Assembly: GCA_039621445.1 (NCBI GenBank)
Contig: CP154955.1
Coordinates: forward strand, 51,427,384-51,491,383
Origin: Euglena gracilis
Taxonomy: Eukaryota > Euglenida > Euglenophyceae > Euglenales
DNA length: 64,000 bases
Direction: 5' to 3'
This document shows, in pieces, positions 30,329-40,919 of this stretch (position 1 is the stretch's first letter; each line of letters starts with the position of its first letter). A model generated the notes under the pieces. The model was not told the origin of the DNA. It ran no database searches and saw nothing but the letters and a program-made list of their open reading frames with translations. Position numbers and translations under genes: made by a program.

Positions 30329-33300
30329 ATCCGCGAGACAGGAAAATTGTCGAGTAGGTTGTCTGCGGCGTCTGCGCGCCTTGCGTATTCGTCGGCTTCG
30401 CGACTTCCGTGAAACGTGGCATCACCCTCGTCAGGGTTACCAGGGTAATGCCAAGGTGCACGAGAGAGTGGGTCTGCGACTTTTTGAGTATGACCTGGTG
30501 TGTAAACTACCACCAGGTTGAACTGACTCAAAAATTCGTGCCAGCGGCATCTTCGGCCAACTGAGGACATGGCTTTGTTTAAGTCCTCGGTGTACCAGTG
30601 TTGGAGAGACTCGTGGTCTGTCAACACTAGTATTTGTACGAGTGAACTGGCGACCCAACTTCGGAATTTTTGTAGGATAAGGACAATGGCATACGTCTCC
30701 TTTTCTCGTATGCTCCATTTGACTTGTCCTTTTCCGTCTTCACCTTGTAGCTTTCTGCTGAAGAATGCTACAGGGCGCAGTTCATTGGACGAATTATGTT
30801 GACTCAACACACCGCCGACAGCATAGTCGCTGCTGTCGACCTCCAGTACGTATGGTTTGTACGGGTCGGCAATGTCAAGCACAACATTGTCCAACATCAG
30901 TTGTTTAATTGTCGTTAGCGATTCTCGCATTGTATCATCCCATTGTATCTTTGTATTGTCAGGAGCGCGATTTTTGAGTTGTCGCGTCAGTGGTACCGCG
31001 ATTTTCGCGAAATCCTTCATGTAAATTGCGTAATACTGCGCTAAACCCAAAAATCCTTTTAAATGGGTGATTGTCTTGATGTTTTCAGGTGTCCACTTCT
31101 TTATAGCTTCGAGTTTGCTTGGAGATGCTCTCCTTTGTCCGTTATTAAGAATGTGTCCACAAAATTTTATCGTTTCGCGAAACAAATGCATTTTCGCGCC
31201 TTTGACGAAAAGCAAGTGTTTTTGAAACGTTGTCAGTACGGATCGTATATCGCGGTAGTGAATATCAAGGATATCACTACCCGAATTTGTAAGTGGAGGA
31301 GGTGTGCCTATCAGCACATCATCAATGTATACCATTGCGAATGGTAAATCTCGTAAAATCCATTGTATCATTCTTTGGAACATGGCTGGGCCATTCTTAA
31401 CACCCATTGGTAACACCGTCCATTGGTAAACTCCATGGGAGGTTACAAATGCGGTGTATGGTTGTGAGTCAGGATGTAAGTGCATCTGGTGAAAACCATC
31501 CTCTAAGTCGAAAATGGACCAGAGGCGGTTTTCCGCTTGTTTTGTAATCAGGTCTTCGATAAGTGGTAACGGAAATGGATCGTCCTTTGTCTGTGAGTTT
31601 AAGTATCGGTAATCCAGTACAAGTCTCCACTTCTTCTGTCCAGAAGCATCGGGAGGCTTGGGTACAACAAAAGCTTGTGAGGTCCACTCGCTTTTGGAGG
31701 GTATGATCCATTTTCGTTCAATCAGTTTTTCGATCATTGTATTGAGAGCTTCTTCTCTTTCGCCTGAACAGCGAAAGAATTTTCGGTGCATGGGCTGTGC
31801 ACCTTCTTTGAGTTCGATTTTACAGACACCAAAAGGTCCGCGAATTGCAGGATCTATGTCATGGGCATAGATAGGATGTTCAAGAACATCACTGAATTCG
31901 CGATTGATCTTTGTACACAGTTCCTGTGATTTGGGATGTTGACCACCGCTTTCTATCACTGCGGATAGTTGGTATGTTTGGTCTTTCTGACCTTTTTCCC
32001 GTAGGAATTTGTCATTGTGGTCAACGGTTCCGAATGCATCGAAGAAACAAACACGAAAAATGATTTCTTTCAATGGTGGTAACATGACACCGCAAAAATC
32101 TTCAAACAATGGCGTGTCATTCGGTAAATCCCACCACTGAAAAGTGACATACGTCAATTGTTGGAACCATTCCGCTTCGGGATTTATAGGAATGAGCAGC
32201 ACACCGCGTGCTTGATCCCGAAGGATCTTGTCAACAACAAGAGGGATAAGTTTCAGAGGTGGATGTAGCCACAAGACCACATCACCCCAAAACTTATCAA
32301 ACGCATTTGTATGGCTTGACCAGTAATTGGGTAACCGAGAATGTGCCTTGGACGAAAATGCATCAATCTCCAATTGTAGGTCCATCGACTTCGCGATTCG
32401 CGCGATTTTGGAAAACCAAGTTTCCAAAATGCGGTATTGTCCAAAATTGAACGCATTCCAAATGCGGTTCGCGAAAACTGTCGCGGTTTCAGTCCTGTGG
32501 AGGGCTGAAACGCAGTTTACCGAGCCACATCGGTAATGCGGTGTGTCCGAAGACACTTCACCAGGCATTGTACCAAGTGTATCACACGCATCAGGTGTAT
32601 TGTCAAAAGTGTGATTGTTATTGGCATTCTGCCACTTGTATGCAGGCGTATTGGAGGGATTGGCATTCTGCCATTCGGGGTCATAGAGATTGGCTTTCTG
32701 CCCTTGTAAGTCCTCCAGCGCGGTTCTCGCGATTCCAAACAGGGACGCGATTCCGCGTTTGTCCAATTGTCGATGTACTTCAACACACAACGGGTAACAA
32801 CCCGGTGTGTTGTGTTCTCGTTCAGCGTTCCGGGTAAACTCAGTACCGATTTCGGTACCAAGTGTACTCTGGTTGTTGAGTAAGGCGATTAGTTTGGAAG
32901 GTTCAACAATACATCCACAGTCAAAATCAGGTTGTGTGGAAATTCTCCGGCATTGTGCGCATTGGAAGGAAGTGTCGGTCTGGTAGTGCATGTCGGTCAT
33001 GTGTGGTGTGTGCTTGGGGGTGTTGGAAGTTGTAGCTGCTGGGGGGTGTACAGGGGTGTCCGAAATCGACACACCTGGTGGAAAACGTAAAAGTTGTGCA
33101 GCTGGGCGGCTACTCGACACCGAAATTTCTTCAGGCCTTTGGGCTTTCGCCTTGGAACCCAGTGAAACGTGGGGGGTTAAGCTACTCGCTTTCCCTACCG
33201 CATGGGAAACGTGCGGTAAAAGTGTAGTGGGTAGGGGGGCAGCTTTCTCTTTACCCCTAGGGTAGGAAACGGTGTTTTCGGTTGTAGAAAACGTTGTGGC

Positions 33301-33984
33301 AAGGCGGGGGGACATCTGGGTAGATGTCTTGGGGGAGAAATTCGGTGGTGTGGGTTGTGTGCGTGAAGTAGTGCGCAAACCGAGGGAGGGGCAATCCACA
33401 ACAAGGCGGTTCTGACGCAAGAACGGAAAACCCAAAATTACGTCAGAGCCGCGAATACCCGATTCGTAACTCCAGGTACCCAGAAAATTTTGTATATGTG
33501 GGGGTTGTGAGTGGTGCTTGGGGATGATGGGGAGGAGTATGTCCAAAAAGCATCCCAAGTCACCACCGCACATGGGGCTGTTGTCAGCAGTCATAATTTT
33601 GATGGGGTACTTGGCTTTCACCAAGAGGGAGTTGGGAATTAATCCCGTTCGGAAGAGAAGGGGAATTCGACACCCTGTGTCGACCAAAATTTTGCATTTG
33701 GTGGAAAAATTTTGTGTTCGGATTTCCGCTTGGACCAAAAGTTCCATGGGGGGTACGCAAAGTGCAGGATCCGGTGTAAAATTGTTGTCTCTCCAACTGT
33801 TCCAGGATCCCGTTCCTACTTTGCTCAGCATTCCAGGCAGAAATTTGGAGTGGGGGGTGGGGGACCCGAAAATTTTCCGGGTACCGACCAAAAAGGCAGA
33901 TGGGCAGGGAAAGTAAGGTTGATCAAGTCCTACTTCCGGCTGTTCATCAGCCCAGAGGTCCGTGCCCACAGACCTCGGGCTCCC
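30157..33984 (-). CDS. Ty3-1 pol: protease, Dam-like domain, RT, RNase H
   Basis: Opens directly after the Gag UAG in the same frame. The first AUG is far inside (about residue 75), so independent initiation is unlikely. Domains: retropepsin (ILVDTGC, residue 95; ILGFPFL, about 187); a Pro/Ser linker; a DIRS-type Dam-like domain (EIDAFSSK about 533, VLWLHPP about 566, [11 protein letters not shown]); reverse transcriptase ([10 protein letters not shown] about 783, YIDDVL about 880); RNase H ([12 protein letters not shown] about 1041, [16 protein letters not shown] about 1168). The catalytic RT and RNase H residues are intact. The Dam-like motif reads HPP-L rather than NPPY, so methylation activity is doubtful. 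The ORF ends 136 nt beyond the slippery site. Confidence 0.93.
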   Translation of the reverse strand, partial: GSPRSVGTDLWADEQPEVGLDQPYFPCPSAFLVGTRKIFGSPTPHSKFLPGMLSKVGTGSWNSWRDNNFTPDPALCVPPMELLVQAEIRTQNFSTKCKILVDTGCRIPLLFRTGLIPNSLLVKAKYPIKIMTADNSPMCGGDLGCFLDILLPIIPKHHSQPPHIQNFLGTWSYESGIRGSDVILGFPFLRQNRLVVDCPSLGLRTTSRTQPTPPNFSPKTSTQMSPRLATTFSTTENTVSYPRGKEKAAPLPTTLLPHVSHAVGKASSLTPHVSLGSKAKAQRPEEISVSSSRPAAQLLRFPPGVSISDTPVHPPAATTSNTPKHTPHMTDMHYQTDTSFQCAQCRRISTQPDFDCGCIVEPSKLIALLNNQSTLGTEIGTEFTRNAEREHNTPGCYPLCVEVHRQLDKRGIASLFGIARTALEDLQGQKANLYDPEWQNANPSNTPAYKWQNANNNHTFDNTPDACDTLGTMPGEVSSDTPHYRCGSVNCVSALHRTETATVFANRIWNAFNFGQYRILETWFSKIARIAKSMDLQLEIDAFSSKAHSRLPNYWSSHTNAFDKFWGDVVLWLHPPLKLIPLVVDKILRDQARGVLLIPINPEAEWFQQLTYVTFQWWDLPNDTPLFEDFCGVMLPPLKEIIFRVCFFDAFGTVDHNDKFLREKGQKDQTYQLSAVIESGGQHPKSQELCTKINREFSDVLEHPIYAHDIDPAIRGPFGVCKIELKEGAQPMHRKFFRCSGEREEALNTMIEKLIERKWIIPSKSEWTSQAFVVPKPPDASGQKKWRLVLDYRYLNSQTKDDPFPLPLIEDLITKQAENRLWSIFDLEDGFHQMHLHPDSQPYTAFVTSHGVYQWTVLPMGVKNGPAMFQRMIQWILRDLPFAMVYIDDVLIGTPPPLTNSGSDILDIHYRDIRSVLTTFQKHLLFVKGAKMHLFRETIKFCGHILNNGQRRASPSKLEAIKKWTPENIKTITHLKGFLGLAQYYAIYMKDFAKIAVPLTRQLKNRAPDNTKIQWDDTMRESLTTIKQLMLDNVVLDIADPYKPYVLEVDSSDYAVGGVLSQHNSSNELRPVAFFSRKLQGEDGKGQVKWSIREKETYAIVLILQKFRSWVASSLVQILVLTDHESLQHWYTEDLNKAMSSVGRRCRWHEFLSQFNLVVVYTPGHTQKVADPLSRAPWHYPGNPDEGDATFHGSREADEYARRADAADNLLDNFPVSRIWRRLPIAPVRGKRQRGRMPGPRRVTRSESPSPLFENGIIPKMIFTMISYKDCVMVN
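30292..30298 (-). promoter_or_regulatory. Candidate -1 frameshift slippery site
   Basis: On the - strand G GGA AAA followed by C, with GGA and AAA as zero-frame codons, is an X-XXY-YYZ heptamer. It lies in the 172-nt overlap between the PR-RT ORF and the integrase ORF. A -1 slip here passes into the integrase frame (ACG ACA ACG). GC-rich sequence follows. The alternative is a base lost from the GGGGAAAA run by mutation or assembly. Confidence 0.6.
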
Positions 33985-33987
33985 CTA
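33985..33987 (-). promoter_or_regulatory. Gag-pol UAG, candidate readthrough codon
   Basis: TAG followed by GGGAGC separates Gag from pol in the same frame, and no AUG follows before protease. A single in-frame UAG with a G next is the layout of gammaretroviral gag-pol readthrough. The flanking frames are open for 1337 and 1270 codons. Confidence 0.6.
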
Positions 33988-36900
33988 CTCCAGGTCCGAT
34001 TCAGCACTTCGGCTGTTTATCGTTTTCTTGTGTGAGTAGATAGCGCGCAATGCGCGGACCGCATTGCGGTCATCCTCCAACGAGGATTCAGAGTTCTCAT
34101 CCCCCTCCCTGCCCGAAGCCGGGGTTCCCTCCTCCAAAGAGGAGATTTTGAACCCGACCTTGTGTTTGTTGTTGTGTTTTGTATCATTGTAGTGACGTTG
34201 GTTCGGGCGGGGAGAGCGAGAACGGTAACATTTGGACGAATGATGGTTATGTGATCCACAAAGGGAACACTTTTGTCGGTTTTGTGATTTTTGTCGGTTT
34301 TGTGATGGGCTTTCACCCCTTGGAGGTCTTGGTGAACGGAATCCCGTTCGACCACGGTTCTTGTTGTAATCCGGTTTCCCGGATGACGATCGCGAAGAAG
34401 ATGATCCACTTCGCGAACGTGATCGCGATGAGTCGCGATTTGTATCACGTTTGTAAGGGGGTCGGGGTGATCGACCACGAGGTGTGCGATCGCGTCCGCG
34501 GTCGCGGAACGGTGATCGGGACCGTTGTCGATAACCCGAGGATTGTGATTGTCCAGATTTGTGTGAAAACCCAGAGGAGCGGGAGCTCCGCGAGGATTGT
34601 GAACCCCTTGGGCTCTGATTCCGCTTTCGCGTATCAGGATGGGGGCAGTCTCGGGACATATGCCCCGATTTGTTGCACAAAAAGCAAGTTTTGTCCGAAG
34701 ATTGGTCAGATGAGCGCGGATAGCGCGTTTTTGTATCACCCTTTGGAGAGGTTGTGTGTTTTCCATATCCCCGTGGGGATTTTGGAGAAGGAATCTTTTG
34801 TAGGGCACTTACCGTACCGCTAGGGAGACCAGCGGTAGGGTGGTGGGTATAAGCCGATTGTATCTGTCCCAAAAGTTGTGAGAGTTTCATTTGTTTGGAA
34901 ACATAGTTCCACCGTTGTTCCAGTGTGAGTTTGTTGTCCGCGAGTTCCTCGCGGTGAATGTCTTTGATAATTGTAGGAATGAAATGGACGAGAACCGCAT
35001 CGAATTGTTCTTTCATTTGGTTCTCTCCCAGTTCATCAACCTCAGAAGCCAATCCCAACCATTTGGAATACCAAAGGTCGATTGACTTCCATTTTCTGTC
35101 ACTGGGCGCGAATTGCCGCCATTTTTTCTCAAGCGTAATTCGCGAAATTAGGCTTGAACAAGTTGACGCATATTGGTCAACCAGTTCATCAAAAGTTATC
35201 CGATTCCGGATCACAAGTTGTCGGGCGCGTTCTTTTTCTTCCTTGGGGAGGCAATCAATGAATTCCATCTTGATTACCTCAGGGTTCCCGTCTTGGGTTG
35301 GACCCTTCAAGTCCCAGTAGTATGTCCAATCGCGCCAAAATTGTTTCCAGGTTGTGGGATCTCCGTCCCATTGTGGCTTTACCTTGTTGGCAATTGTAAT
35401 TGTACCTTTGAAATCGCGTTGTGGACCACGATTTCCATCGTAATTGTTGGAGTAAGGTTGTTGTGGTGGCATGCGCGAATGCGCATCCAGGATGGTACTC
35501 ATGGTACCATAGGTACCATGGGGGTTAGGTACATCGCGGTTCCGCGAATTGTATGGATGTGTGTCGCGATTCCGCGATTCGGATTGTAGGGGGTCGCGAT
35601 TCCGCGATTCGGGGTGTGGTAACATACCAGGGGGGTAGGAATCCCGTTGTTCACCCGGGAATCGGGGAACCGCGGTAAATTCCGTGTTTCGCATTCGCGA
35701 TTCGTGGCCAATACCCGGGGTAGGGGTATGGCTCATACCGCGAATCAGTCCCGATTCGCGAATTTCTTGTTGTAAAACAAGAGGATTGGCGGTTTTTGCG
35801 GGGAAAACCGGTTCCTCATCCGAAGATTCACCCTTGTGCGGGGGAATCTTGATTTGTGGTATAAACGGGCGATTGTAATCGTGATTGTAGGCATGTGCAT
35901 GATCATGTGCATCCGTGGATGCTTGTAGGGCATGCGCATCCGAAGATGCTTGTATGGGTGCGCATACTGCGCTTTTGGAAGTATTGGCATCCAACACATC
36001 GCGAATTTGATGCACAAAGTCGCGAGTTGGATGTCGGGCATCCGAAGATGCTTCGGTTGGTGCGCGAAAAGCGCGTTGTGAGCTGGAAGTTGCAATTTGA
36101 CCACCGAAAACGGTGTTTTCATGGCCAAAGTGCGGGGGGTTGCGGGATTTTGCATGAATCTCATCCAAACTCAATGCAAAATCTTGTATGCTTTGTTCCA
36201 ATGAACCAACCACTTGGAAAAGGTCCGAAATTCGTTCAACATCACCCTGCAAACGCTTAATACGTTTGCGGTATGAGGGTAGTTCATCCAAAAGTGGTAA
36301 TTTGTCAGCAATGGATTCAAAATTCGCGGAAAGTTTTGGAAAAGTGGTGTCCAAAAATTGGACCCGCTTAACCAAAGTTTCCATTGCGGTTGTAAGTGCG
36401 TTTAACCGATTCTCGGTTTGTGGGGTTGTGGTACCCAACGTGGGTTGGGGTACCCTTACCGCATTTTCAGCGGTTTTATCAACCATCATTGTAGAAAGTC
36501 GGTTCTCCAACACCGAAACTTGTTGTTTTAGTGTGAGAACTTGTTGAGTGACCGAATTTTCGGTCCTCATCAAGGTTTCACAAAATTCTTGTAAGTTTTC
36601 TTGATTTTTCGCAAGCATTTGGTCATAAAATGTGCGAAAATCAAGGGGTAGTTCGACTTCGCGAACCGTTTGTCCATCCGAGGATGGTTGGAGTCCGGAG
36701 ACCCTTGTAGAAAGTGTTTGTACGCGTTTTTGTAAATGGGAAGTGGTGGATTGTAAGGTTTTGTGTTGGGTATTCAAATCCGCAAGCGCGGTTTCGATGC
36801 CGGTGATATCCGGAATTGATGTTTGAATACCGTTGCACCGTTTGTGCAAATCCGCAAATGCAGATTCGATTTTGTTCACATCAGATTGTAATTGATTGTG

Positions 36901-37998
36901 CAAATCGGTGATAGTGGTTCGTAGTGCTCCCATACTGGGATTTTTTGTGGAAGTTTCCGCAAAGCGGCGTTGTAAGTCCCCAATTGCAGTTTGTAGTCCC
37001 GAAACATCCGCAAAAGCGGTTTTCAGGTCTGCAAACGCAATTTGGAGGTCCGCATTCGCGGTTTGGATGGTAGTTATGACCGTTTCTCGGTCTTGGAGTT
37101 CCGCATTCGCGGTTTGTAAGCTAAGAATCACCGCATCGCGGGATTGGAGTTCCGCCGTAGCGGATTGTAGCGCATTGGAAGCAGTTTCGAGTTTTTGTAT
37201 GTCGTTTTGCCACTTTTCATGGAGGAAATCTTGCCGATGCGCGATTTCCGCCACTTGAGTGTGCAATGTGGTCAAATTGTGGGAAACTTCACCGCATTTG
37301 CAGGAAGTTTGTTCCAAACGAGCAATCCGCTCTTCCAGTTGTTGAGCAAAAGCTCTTTGTACATAGTTTTCGCGTATTTGTGTAAAATTTTGATGAAAAC
37401 TTGCGTTTTCATCACCCAAACATAAACTGCGTTCTTGGGATTGTTGTACAACATTGGACAAGGTTGAGAAGTGCTCATATGAGACATATGAGCCAAGTTC
37501 CGCACCCGTAGGCGCTTGATCCCGTTGTTGTATGCGGGACTGCATTTCTTGTATTGTATAAGAAAAGTTTTCCATTTGTGTGAACAGTTGTTGTAGATTT
37601 TGTTGTAAATGTGAAAATTTTGCAGTATTCCGCGATTCAGCGGTTTGGAGGGTCTCTTGTACCTGTTGGAAGTTGTGTACCAAGGTGTTGCGCAAAAATG
37701 CGTCAAAACCTTGGTGGAGGTTCTGAAGGTCCATTGTAGTGGAGTTAAAATTCTTTTGGCAAAATTGTCCAAATTCTTGGATATATTGCCAAAGGAAGTC
37801 CAGCTTGCCGAAAACGGCCTTGTGACTGTCTTCATCAAATTGTAGGACTTGGTTCAGTGTTTTAGCGCAATTTTGGACACATGCTTCGATGTGTCGAAAT
37901 TGCTGTTGTAGTGGGTGGTTCTCCGGTAAATTTGCGACTACGCGCTCAACGGTATTACTGGAGAACGAATCCCGGTCTTCTTCGGGGTCATTGTCCAT
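33985..37998 (-). CDS. Ty3-1 Gag, 1337 residues
   Basis: The structural protein of the particle. Starts at an ATG (37998; MDNDPEEDRDSFSS). Residues 1-620 are predicted coiled coil with repeated 'TANAELQDRE'-type heptads. A Ty3-type capsid region lies at about 878-1060 (PQWDGDPTTWKQFWRDW...). Then come two CCHC zinc knuckles, CFLCNKSGHMSRDC at about 1103 and CSLCGSHNHHSSKC at about 1249, separated by an Arg/Ser-rich stretch. Normal Ty3 Gag is 300-400 residues, so this one is three to four times longer through its coiled-coil N-terminus. It ends in TAG GGG, after which the frame stays open into pol. Confidence 0.92.
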   Translation of the reverse strand: MDNDPEEDRDSFSSNTVERVVANLPENHPLQQQFRHIEACVQNCAKTLNQVLQFDEDSHKAVFGKLDFLWQYIQEFGQFCQKNFNSTTMDLQNLHQGFDAFLRNTLVHNFQQVQETLQTAESRNTAKFSHLQQNLQQLFTQMENFSYTIQEMQSRIQQRDQAPTGAELGSYVSYEHFSTLSNVVQQSQERSLCLGDENASFHQNFTQIRENYVQRAFAQQLEERIARLEQTSCKCGEVSHNLTTLHTQVAEIAHRQDFLHEKWQNDIQKLETASNALQSATAELQSRDAVILSLQTANAELQDRETVITTIQTANADLQIAFADLKTAFADVSGLQTAIGDLQRRFAETSTKNPSMGALRTTITDLHNQLQSDVNKIESAFADLHKRCNGIQTSIPDITGIETALADLNTQHKTLQSTTSHLQKRVQTLSTRVSGLQPSSDGQTVREVELPLDFRTFYDQMLAKNQENLQEFCETLMRTENSVTQQVLTLKQQVSVLENRLSTMMVDKTAENAVRVPQPTLGTTTPQTENRLNALTTAMETLVKRVQFLDTTFPKLSANFESIADKLPLLDELPSYRKRIKRLQGDVERISDLFQVVGSLEQSIQDFALSLDEIHAKSRNPPHFGHENTVFGGQIATSSSQRAFRAPTEASSDARHPTRDFVHQIRDVLDANTSKSAVCAPIQASSDAHALQASTDAHDHAHAYNHDYNRPFIPQIKIPPHKGESSDEEPVFPAKTANPLVLQQEIRESGLIRGMSHTPTPGIGHESRMRNTEFTAVPRFPGEQRDSYPPGMLPHPESRNRDPLQSESRNRDTHPYNSRNRDVPNPHGTYGTMSTILDAHSRMPPQQPYSNNYDGNRGPQRDFKGTITIANKVKPQWDGDPTTWKQFWRDWTYYWDLKGPTQDGNPEVIKMEFIDCLPKEEKERARQLVIRNRITFDELVDQYASTCSSLISRITLEKKWRQFAPSDRKWKSIDLWYSKWLGLASEVDELGENQMKEQFDAVLVHFIPTIIKDIHREELADNKLTLEQRWNYVSKQMKLSQLLGQIQSAYTHHPTAGLPSGTVSALQKIPSPKSPRGYGKHTTSPKGDTKTRYPRSSDQSSDKTCFLCNKSGHMSRDCPHPDTRKRNQSPRGSQSSRSSRSSGFSHKSGQSQSSGYRQRSRSPFRDRGRDRTPRGRSPRPPYKRDTNRDSSRSRSRSGSSSSRSSSGKPDYNKNRGRTGFRSPRPPRGESPSQNRQKSQNRQKCSLCGSHNHHSSKCYRSRSPRPNQRHYNDTKHNNKHKVGFKISSLEEGTPASGREGDENSESSLEDDRNAVRALRAIYSHKKTINSRSAESDLE

Positions 37999-38915
37999 GG
38001 GAACCGGCAGTGTCCGGGACCACCAACCGCATTTCAGCGGACCAAGGTAGTTCTGGGATTTCTCCCAATTGTGGAGGGGGGGGCAAGTCCCGAATGGGGC
38101 TTACCGGTGGTAGGGCCGGGGGGGGTTGGAAAAAACAAGGTGTTTCCAACCCGTCCTCGTAAGAGGGGGGCTCCGTTGGCAATTGGGTGCCAAAAGGCAC
38201 TAATTGCCAACCCCGTTCGGGCATACTGCCCTCTTGTGAGTCATACTCCGCAGAAGCGGAGGGGGTCCGTAGACCCATTGTAGGATGGTGTTTTACCGCA
38301 AATGCGGTTGTTGTAAAGTTTGGTCCGCAAATGCGGGTTGGGTCCGTAGACCCTTGGAGGGGGGGGGTACCGCCGTAGCGGCTTGGGTCCGTAGACCCTT
38401 GGAGGGGGGGGGTACCGCCGTAGCGGCTTGGGTCCGAAGACCCTTGGAGGGGGGGGGGTACCGCCGAAGCGGCTTGGGTCCGAAGACCCTTGGAGGGGGG
38501 GGGGGACCGCCGTAGCGGCTTGGGGCCGAAGACCCTTGGAGGGGGGGGGACCGCCGTAGCGGCTTGGGTCAGAAGACCCCTGGAGGGGGGGGTACCGCCG
38601 TAGCGGCTTGTAAGGGGGGGGCACCGCCAATGCGGTTCGGGTTCGAAAACCCAGTTGTGGGGGGGGTGCCACCGAAGCGGCTTGGGCATCCGCCCCTTGT
38701 ATAGAAAAATTTTCCACCGCAGAAGCGGCATGGGCATTCGCCCCTTGTGAAGGAAAATTTTCTGCCGCAAAAGCGGTTTGGGCCTCCGCCCCTTGTGAAG
38801 AAAAATTTTCTGTCGCCGTAGCGACTTCGTCTGGATTGTACATTCCTCGAAGCGAACCTATTAACAAAGCGTAGTTAATAGGTGCGTTTCCATTGTTTGT
38901 ATTTGCGCTTTGCAT
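37988..38915 (-). CDS. Ty3-1 leader ORF with PPxY motif
   Basis: Two overlapping frames precede Gag. One starts at an ATG (38915; MQSANTNNGNAPINYALLIG) and has a repeated ENFSSQGAEAQTA-type segment. The other (38770-37988) carries PTEPPSYEDGL, a PPxY late-domain motif, and a Pro-rich tail, ending TGA across the Gag start (ATGGACAATGA). They join in the middle through a 58-61 bp tandem repeat (about 38325-38600, five to six copies with GGGTCCG-AGACCCTTGGAGG), where copy-length changes alter the frame. This may be a separate leader protein or an N-terminal extension of Gag. Coding status is uncertain. Confidence 0.45.
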
Positions 38916-39125
38916 ATTTGATGAAAAGTTCGGAAAATTTTTGTGAAAATCGGGAAAATTGTAAAAATTGTAAAAATTTGTGTAAAAATCCCCAAAAAGA
39001 TAAGCAAAGGTGGGGGCTCAGAGACTTTGTGATGCAGCCGTAGCCACTTGTGCCCCTGAGACACCTCGCCCGTGCTTAGGCGCCTTTTCTGAGTTTTTGT
39101 GTGGTCGTACGACCGTTAAACCTAA

Positions 39126-39135
39126 TCTGCTACCA
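39126..39135 (-). promoter_or_regulatory. Ty3-1 primer binding site
   Basis: TGGTAGCAGA on the - strand directly abuts the 5' LTR. It would pair with a tRNA ending UCUGCUACCA, most like an initiator-Met tRNA. Ty3-2 has the same ten bases in the same position. Confidence 0.8.
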
Positions 39136-39568
39136 AGTGTACGTCCCACCCCGGCTTTTCTACTTACGCTTTCCTCCTGAAAAGCCCGCGGGGGGAGTAA
39201 CAATAAAATTTGCTTCCCTTTTCCCCTTTTGAATGCAAAGCACACAAGCAGAAGAATTGGTGGGACCGCAGTCCCTTATATGATTGTGACTTTTGCTCTT
39301 TCGAGCTTTGTAAAAGAAAGAAAGAAAACTTCTATTCAAATGGGACTTCGCCCTCAGTATTCTAAAAGAGAATTGCAAAGCACCAAACCCAATAACCTTG
39401 AATTAGGAACCAGTTACTTTCGCTAAGCTTTCGCTAGCTCTGAGATTCTCTCTTTGTCTTATGGTTTTAACCATGCCACTGTGTACGGCCCGGCCGTAGC
39501 CAGGTTGTAGGCCGTAGCCCCTTGTATCTGGTACACAGTGCCATGGCAGAATGGCTGCCTGGTACACA
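39136..39568 (-). repeat. Ty3-1 5' LTR
   Basis: 433 bp, identical by eye to 21802-22234, followed on its outer side by the target duplication TTTAT (39569-39573). I do not recognise a TATA box. Confidence 0.93.
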
Positions 39569-39573
39569 TTTAT

Positions 39574-40451
39574 CCAACAATCGTTTTGTCAAACTCCCAA
39601 TGATTTTGGCAGACAGATGGTAAAAGGTGGTTTTAGACTTAACAACAGAGGTCCCTCTGGGGGGCACAGTGTGATGTCAAACTGACATATTTTTTTTTCG
39701 TGTTGAACCAGGGGCAAATATTGGGACATGAAGGAATTTGGGGAATTTCCTCCCACTGAGTCTGTATCCAACCCTTTCTTTGGACAGGAACAAAAACCTT
39801 GCCATCAACCTGGGACACTGTCCTGAAGGTTCTGCTCAAGTCCACTGAACGATGAAAACAGATGAGTCTGAAACTTAAAATGCCTTGGTCTCTCAGACCT
39901 CTGAGGCCCTCTGGGGGTGCTGCTGCCAATTTCTGAAGTAATGACTCAGGATTCCAAAATGAAGAATACCTGGGGGTGGATATGTTCCATTTCCTTTTGT
40001 AGGGGGCTAACAGGGGTAAAAACCTTAACATATGGAACCCCGGAAGCTGTACCACAGCACTATAAGCATCCCTGGCTTGAGCCACACTGAAGGTGAAAAT
40101 TTTAATGACGCCAGAAGCGACCAATTCTGGGCTCCTGGTGTCGAGGTCCATCTGGGACATGGCCAAAACTCCCCACAGGAGTCTGAAGGCAGAATCATAT
40201 CTTGCCAAGGACAGATTTTGACTTAAGAAATTGTCAACCACTGAGGGGGGGATCTGTTGCTTCTGTAACAACTGCCTTGCAATAAAATGCAGCCTAGGTG
40301 CCATCTTGGCTTTTTCATGGGCTGCCCGTGACAATTCTCGAACATGTGGTGGCAAGACAGAATTCTCAGGGCTGGTGTGTGTGGAATGTGAAGTTTTATT
40401 AACAGGGGCCACCGCACAGCTGAAACCCACAGGGGGCAAATCAGAAGGCAT
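39574..40451 (-). pseudogene. DIRS-like tyrosine recombinase, N-terminal part
   Basis: Recombinase that would integrate the circular cDNA of a DIRS-type element. The 39639-40451 frame carries a helical core-binding region (LARYDSAFRLLWGVLAMSQM), a middle segment (FWNPESLLQKLAAAPPEGLR) and the first catalytic arginine block (LICFHRSVDLSRTFR). It then breaks near poly-A at 39690, and the neighbouring frames carry on (FDITLCPPEGPLLLSLKPPF; KIIGSLTKRLLD) to the Ty3-1 insertion. The H-x-x-R, W and Y motifs are 17.8 kb away at 21580-21796. Doubly disrupted: frameshifts and insertion. Confidence 0.7.
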
Positions 40452-40919
40452 TTCAGACGCCTGTGTTCCTTTAGTCTCATGACGAAAGTCACTGGCTGAA
40501 ATGAAGTGGAAGTACAGGACCTATTGGAACATTATTATTGGCTCTGTGGAAATAGGCTTAGTATCACCACCTGCATGTCCACGCAGGCACTTGCTCTGAA
40601 CAATTCGCACTCATCGAGCAGAGCAATGGTGCTTCAGACCCAGACCGGGGGAGGTTTGCCAAAACTCTGAGATACATGTCAGGAGAGGGGGGGAGTTCAA
40701 AGACTGGCTGGACAGACCAGGGGACTTTTGACAGTATTGGGGTCCATGTCCAGATGCTGGCAGTCGAGGATTTTGTGGCCCCTGCCTGAAAATGGGCCAT
40801 CGACTCACCAACTGATTTCGTGTGATGAATTCCCTGGTGATGCACCATGTCCACAGTTGTGGGTTTATGAATGGGCTGGAAAATGTGATGAACTTTTTTT
40901 GAAAATGAAAGGGTGTTAA

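Larger units (their letters stand above)
21802..39568 (-). mobile_element. Ty3-1: 17.8-kb Ty3/gypsy chromovirus with accessory genes
   Basis: A complete LTR retrotransposon on the - strand. It has 433-bp LTRs, a 5-bp target duplication TTTAT, a PBS abutting the 5' LTR and a polypurine tract abutting the 3' LTR. Gene order is leader ORF, Gag, PR, Dam-like domain, RT, RNase H, integrase with chromodomain, then several accessory ORFs. Identical LTRs imply recent insertion. It is roughly three times the usual Ty3 length; the excess lies in a coiled-coil Gag, the Dam-like/linker region and the 6-kb block after integrase. Confidence 0.95.

Noticed and set aside
21802-39568. Placing the LTR edge at the TG dinucleotide at 21804/39138
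   Set aside because: The TTTAT target duplication and the primer binding site both place the edge two bases further out, so the LTR ends in CT instead of CA.
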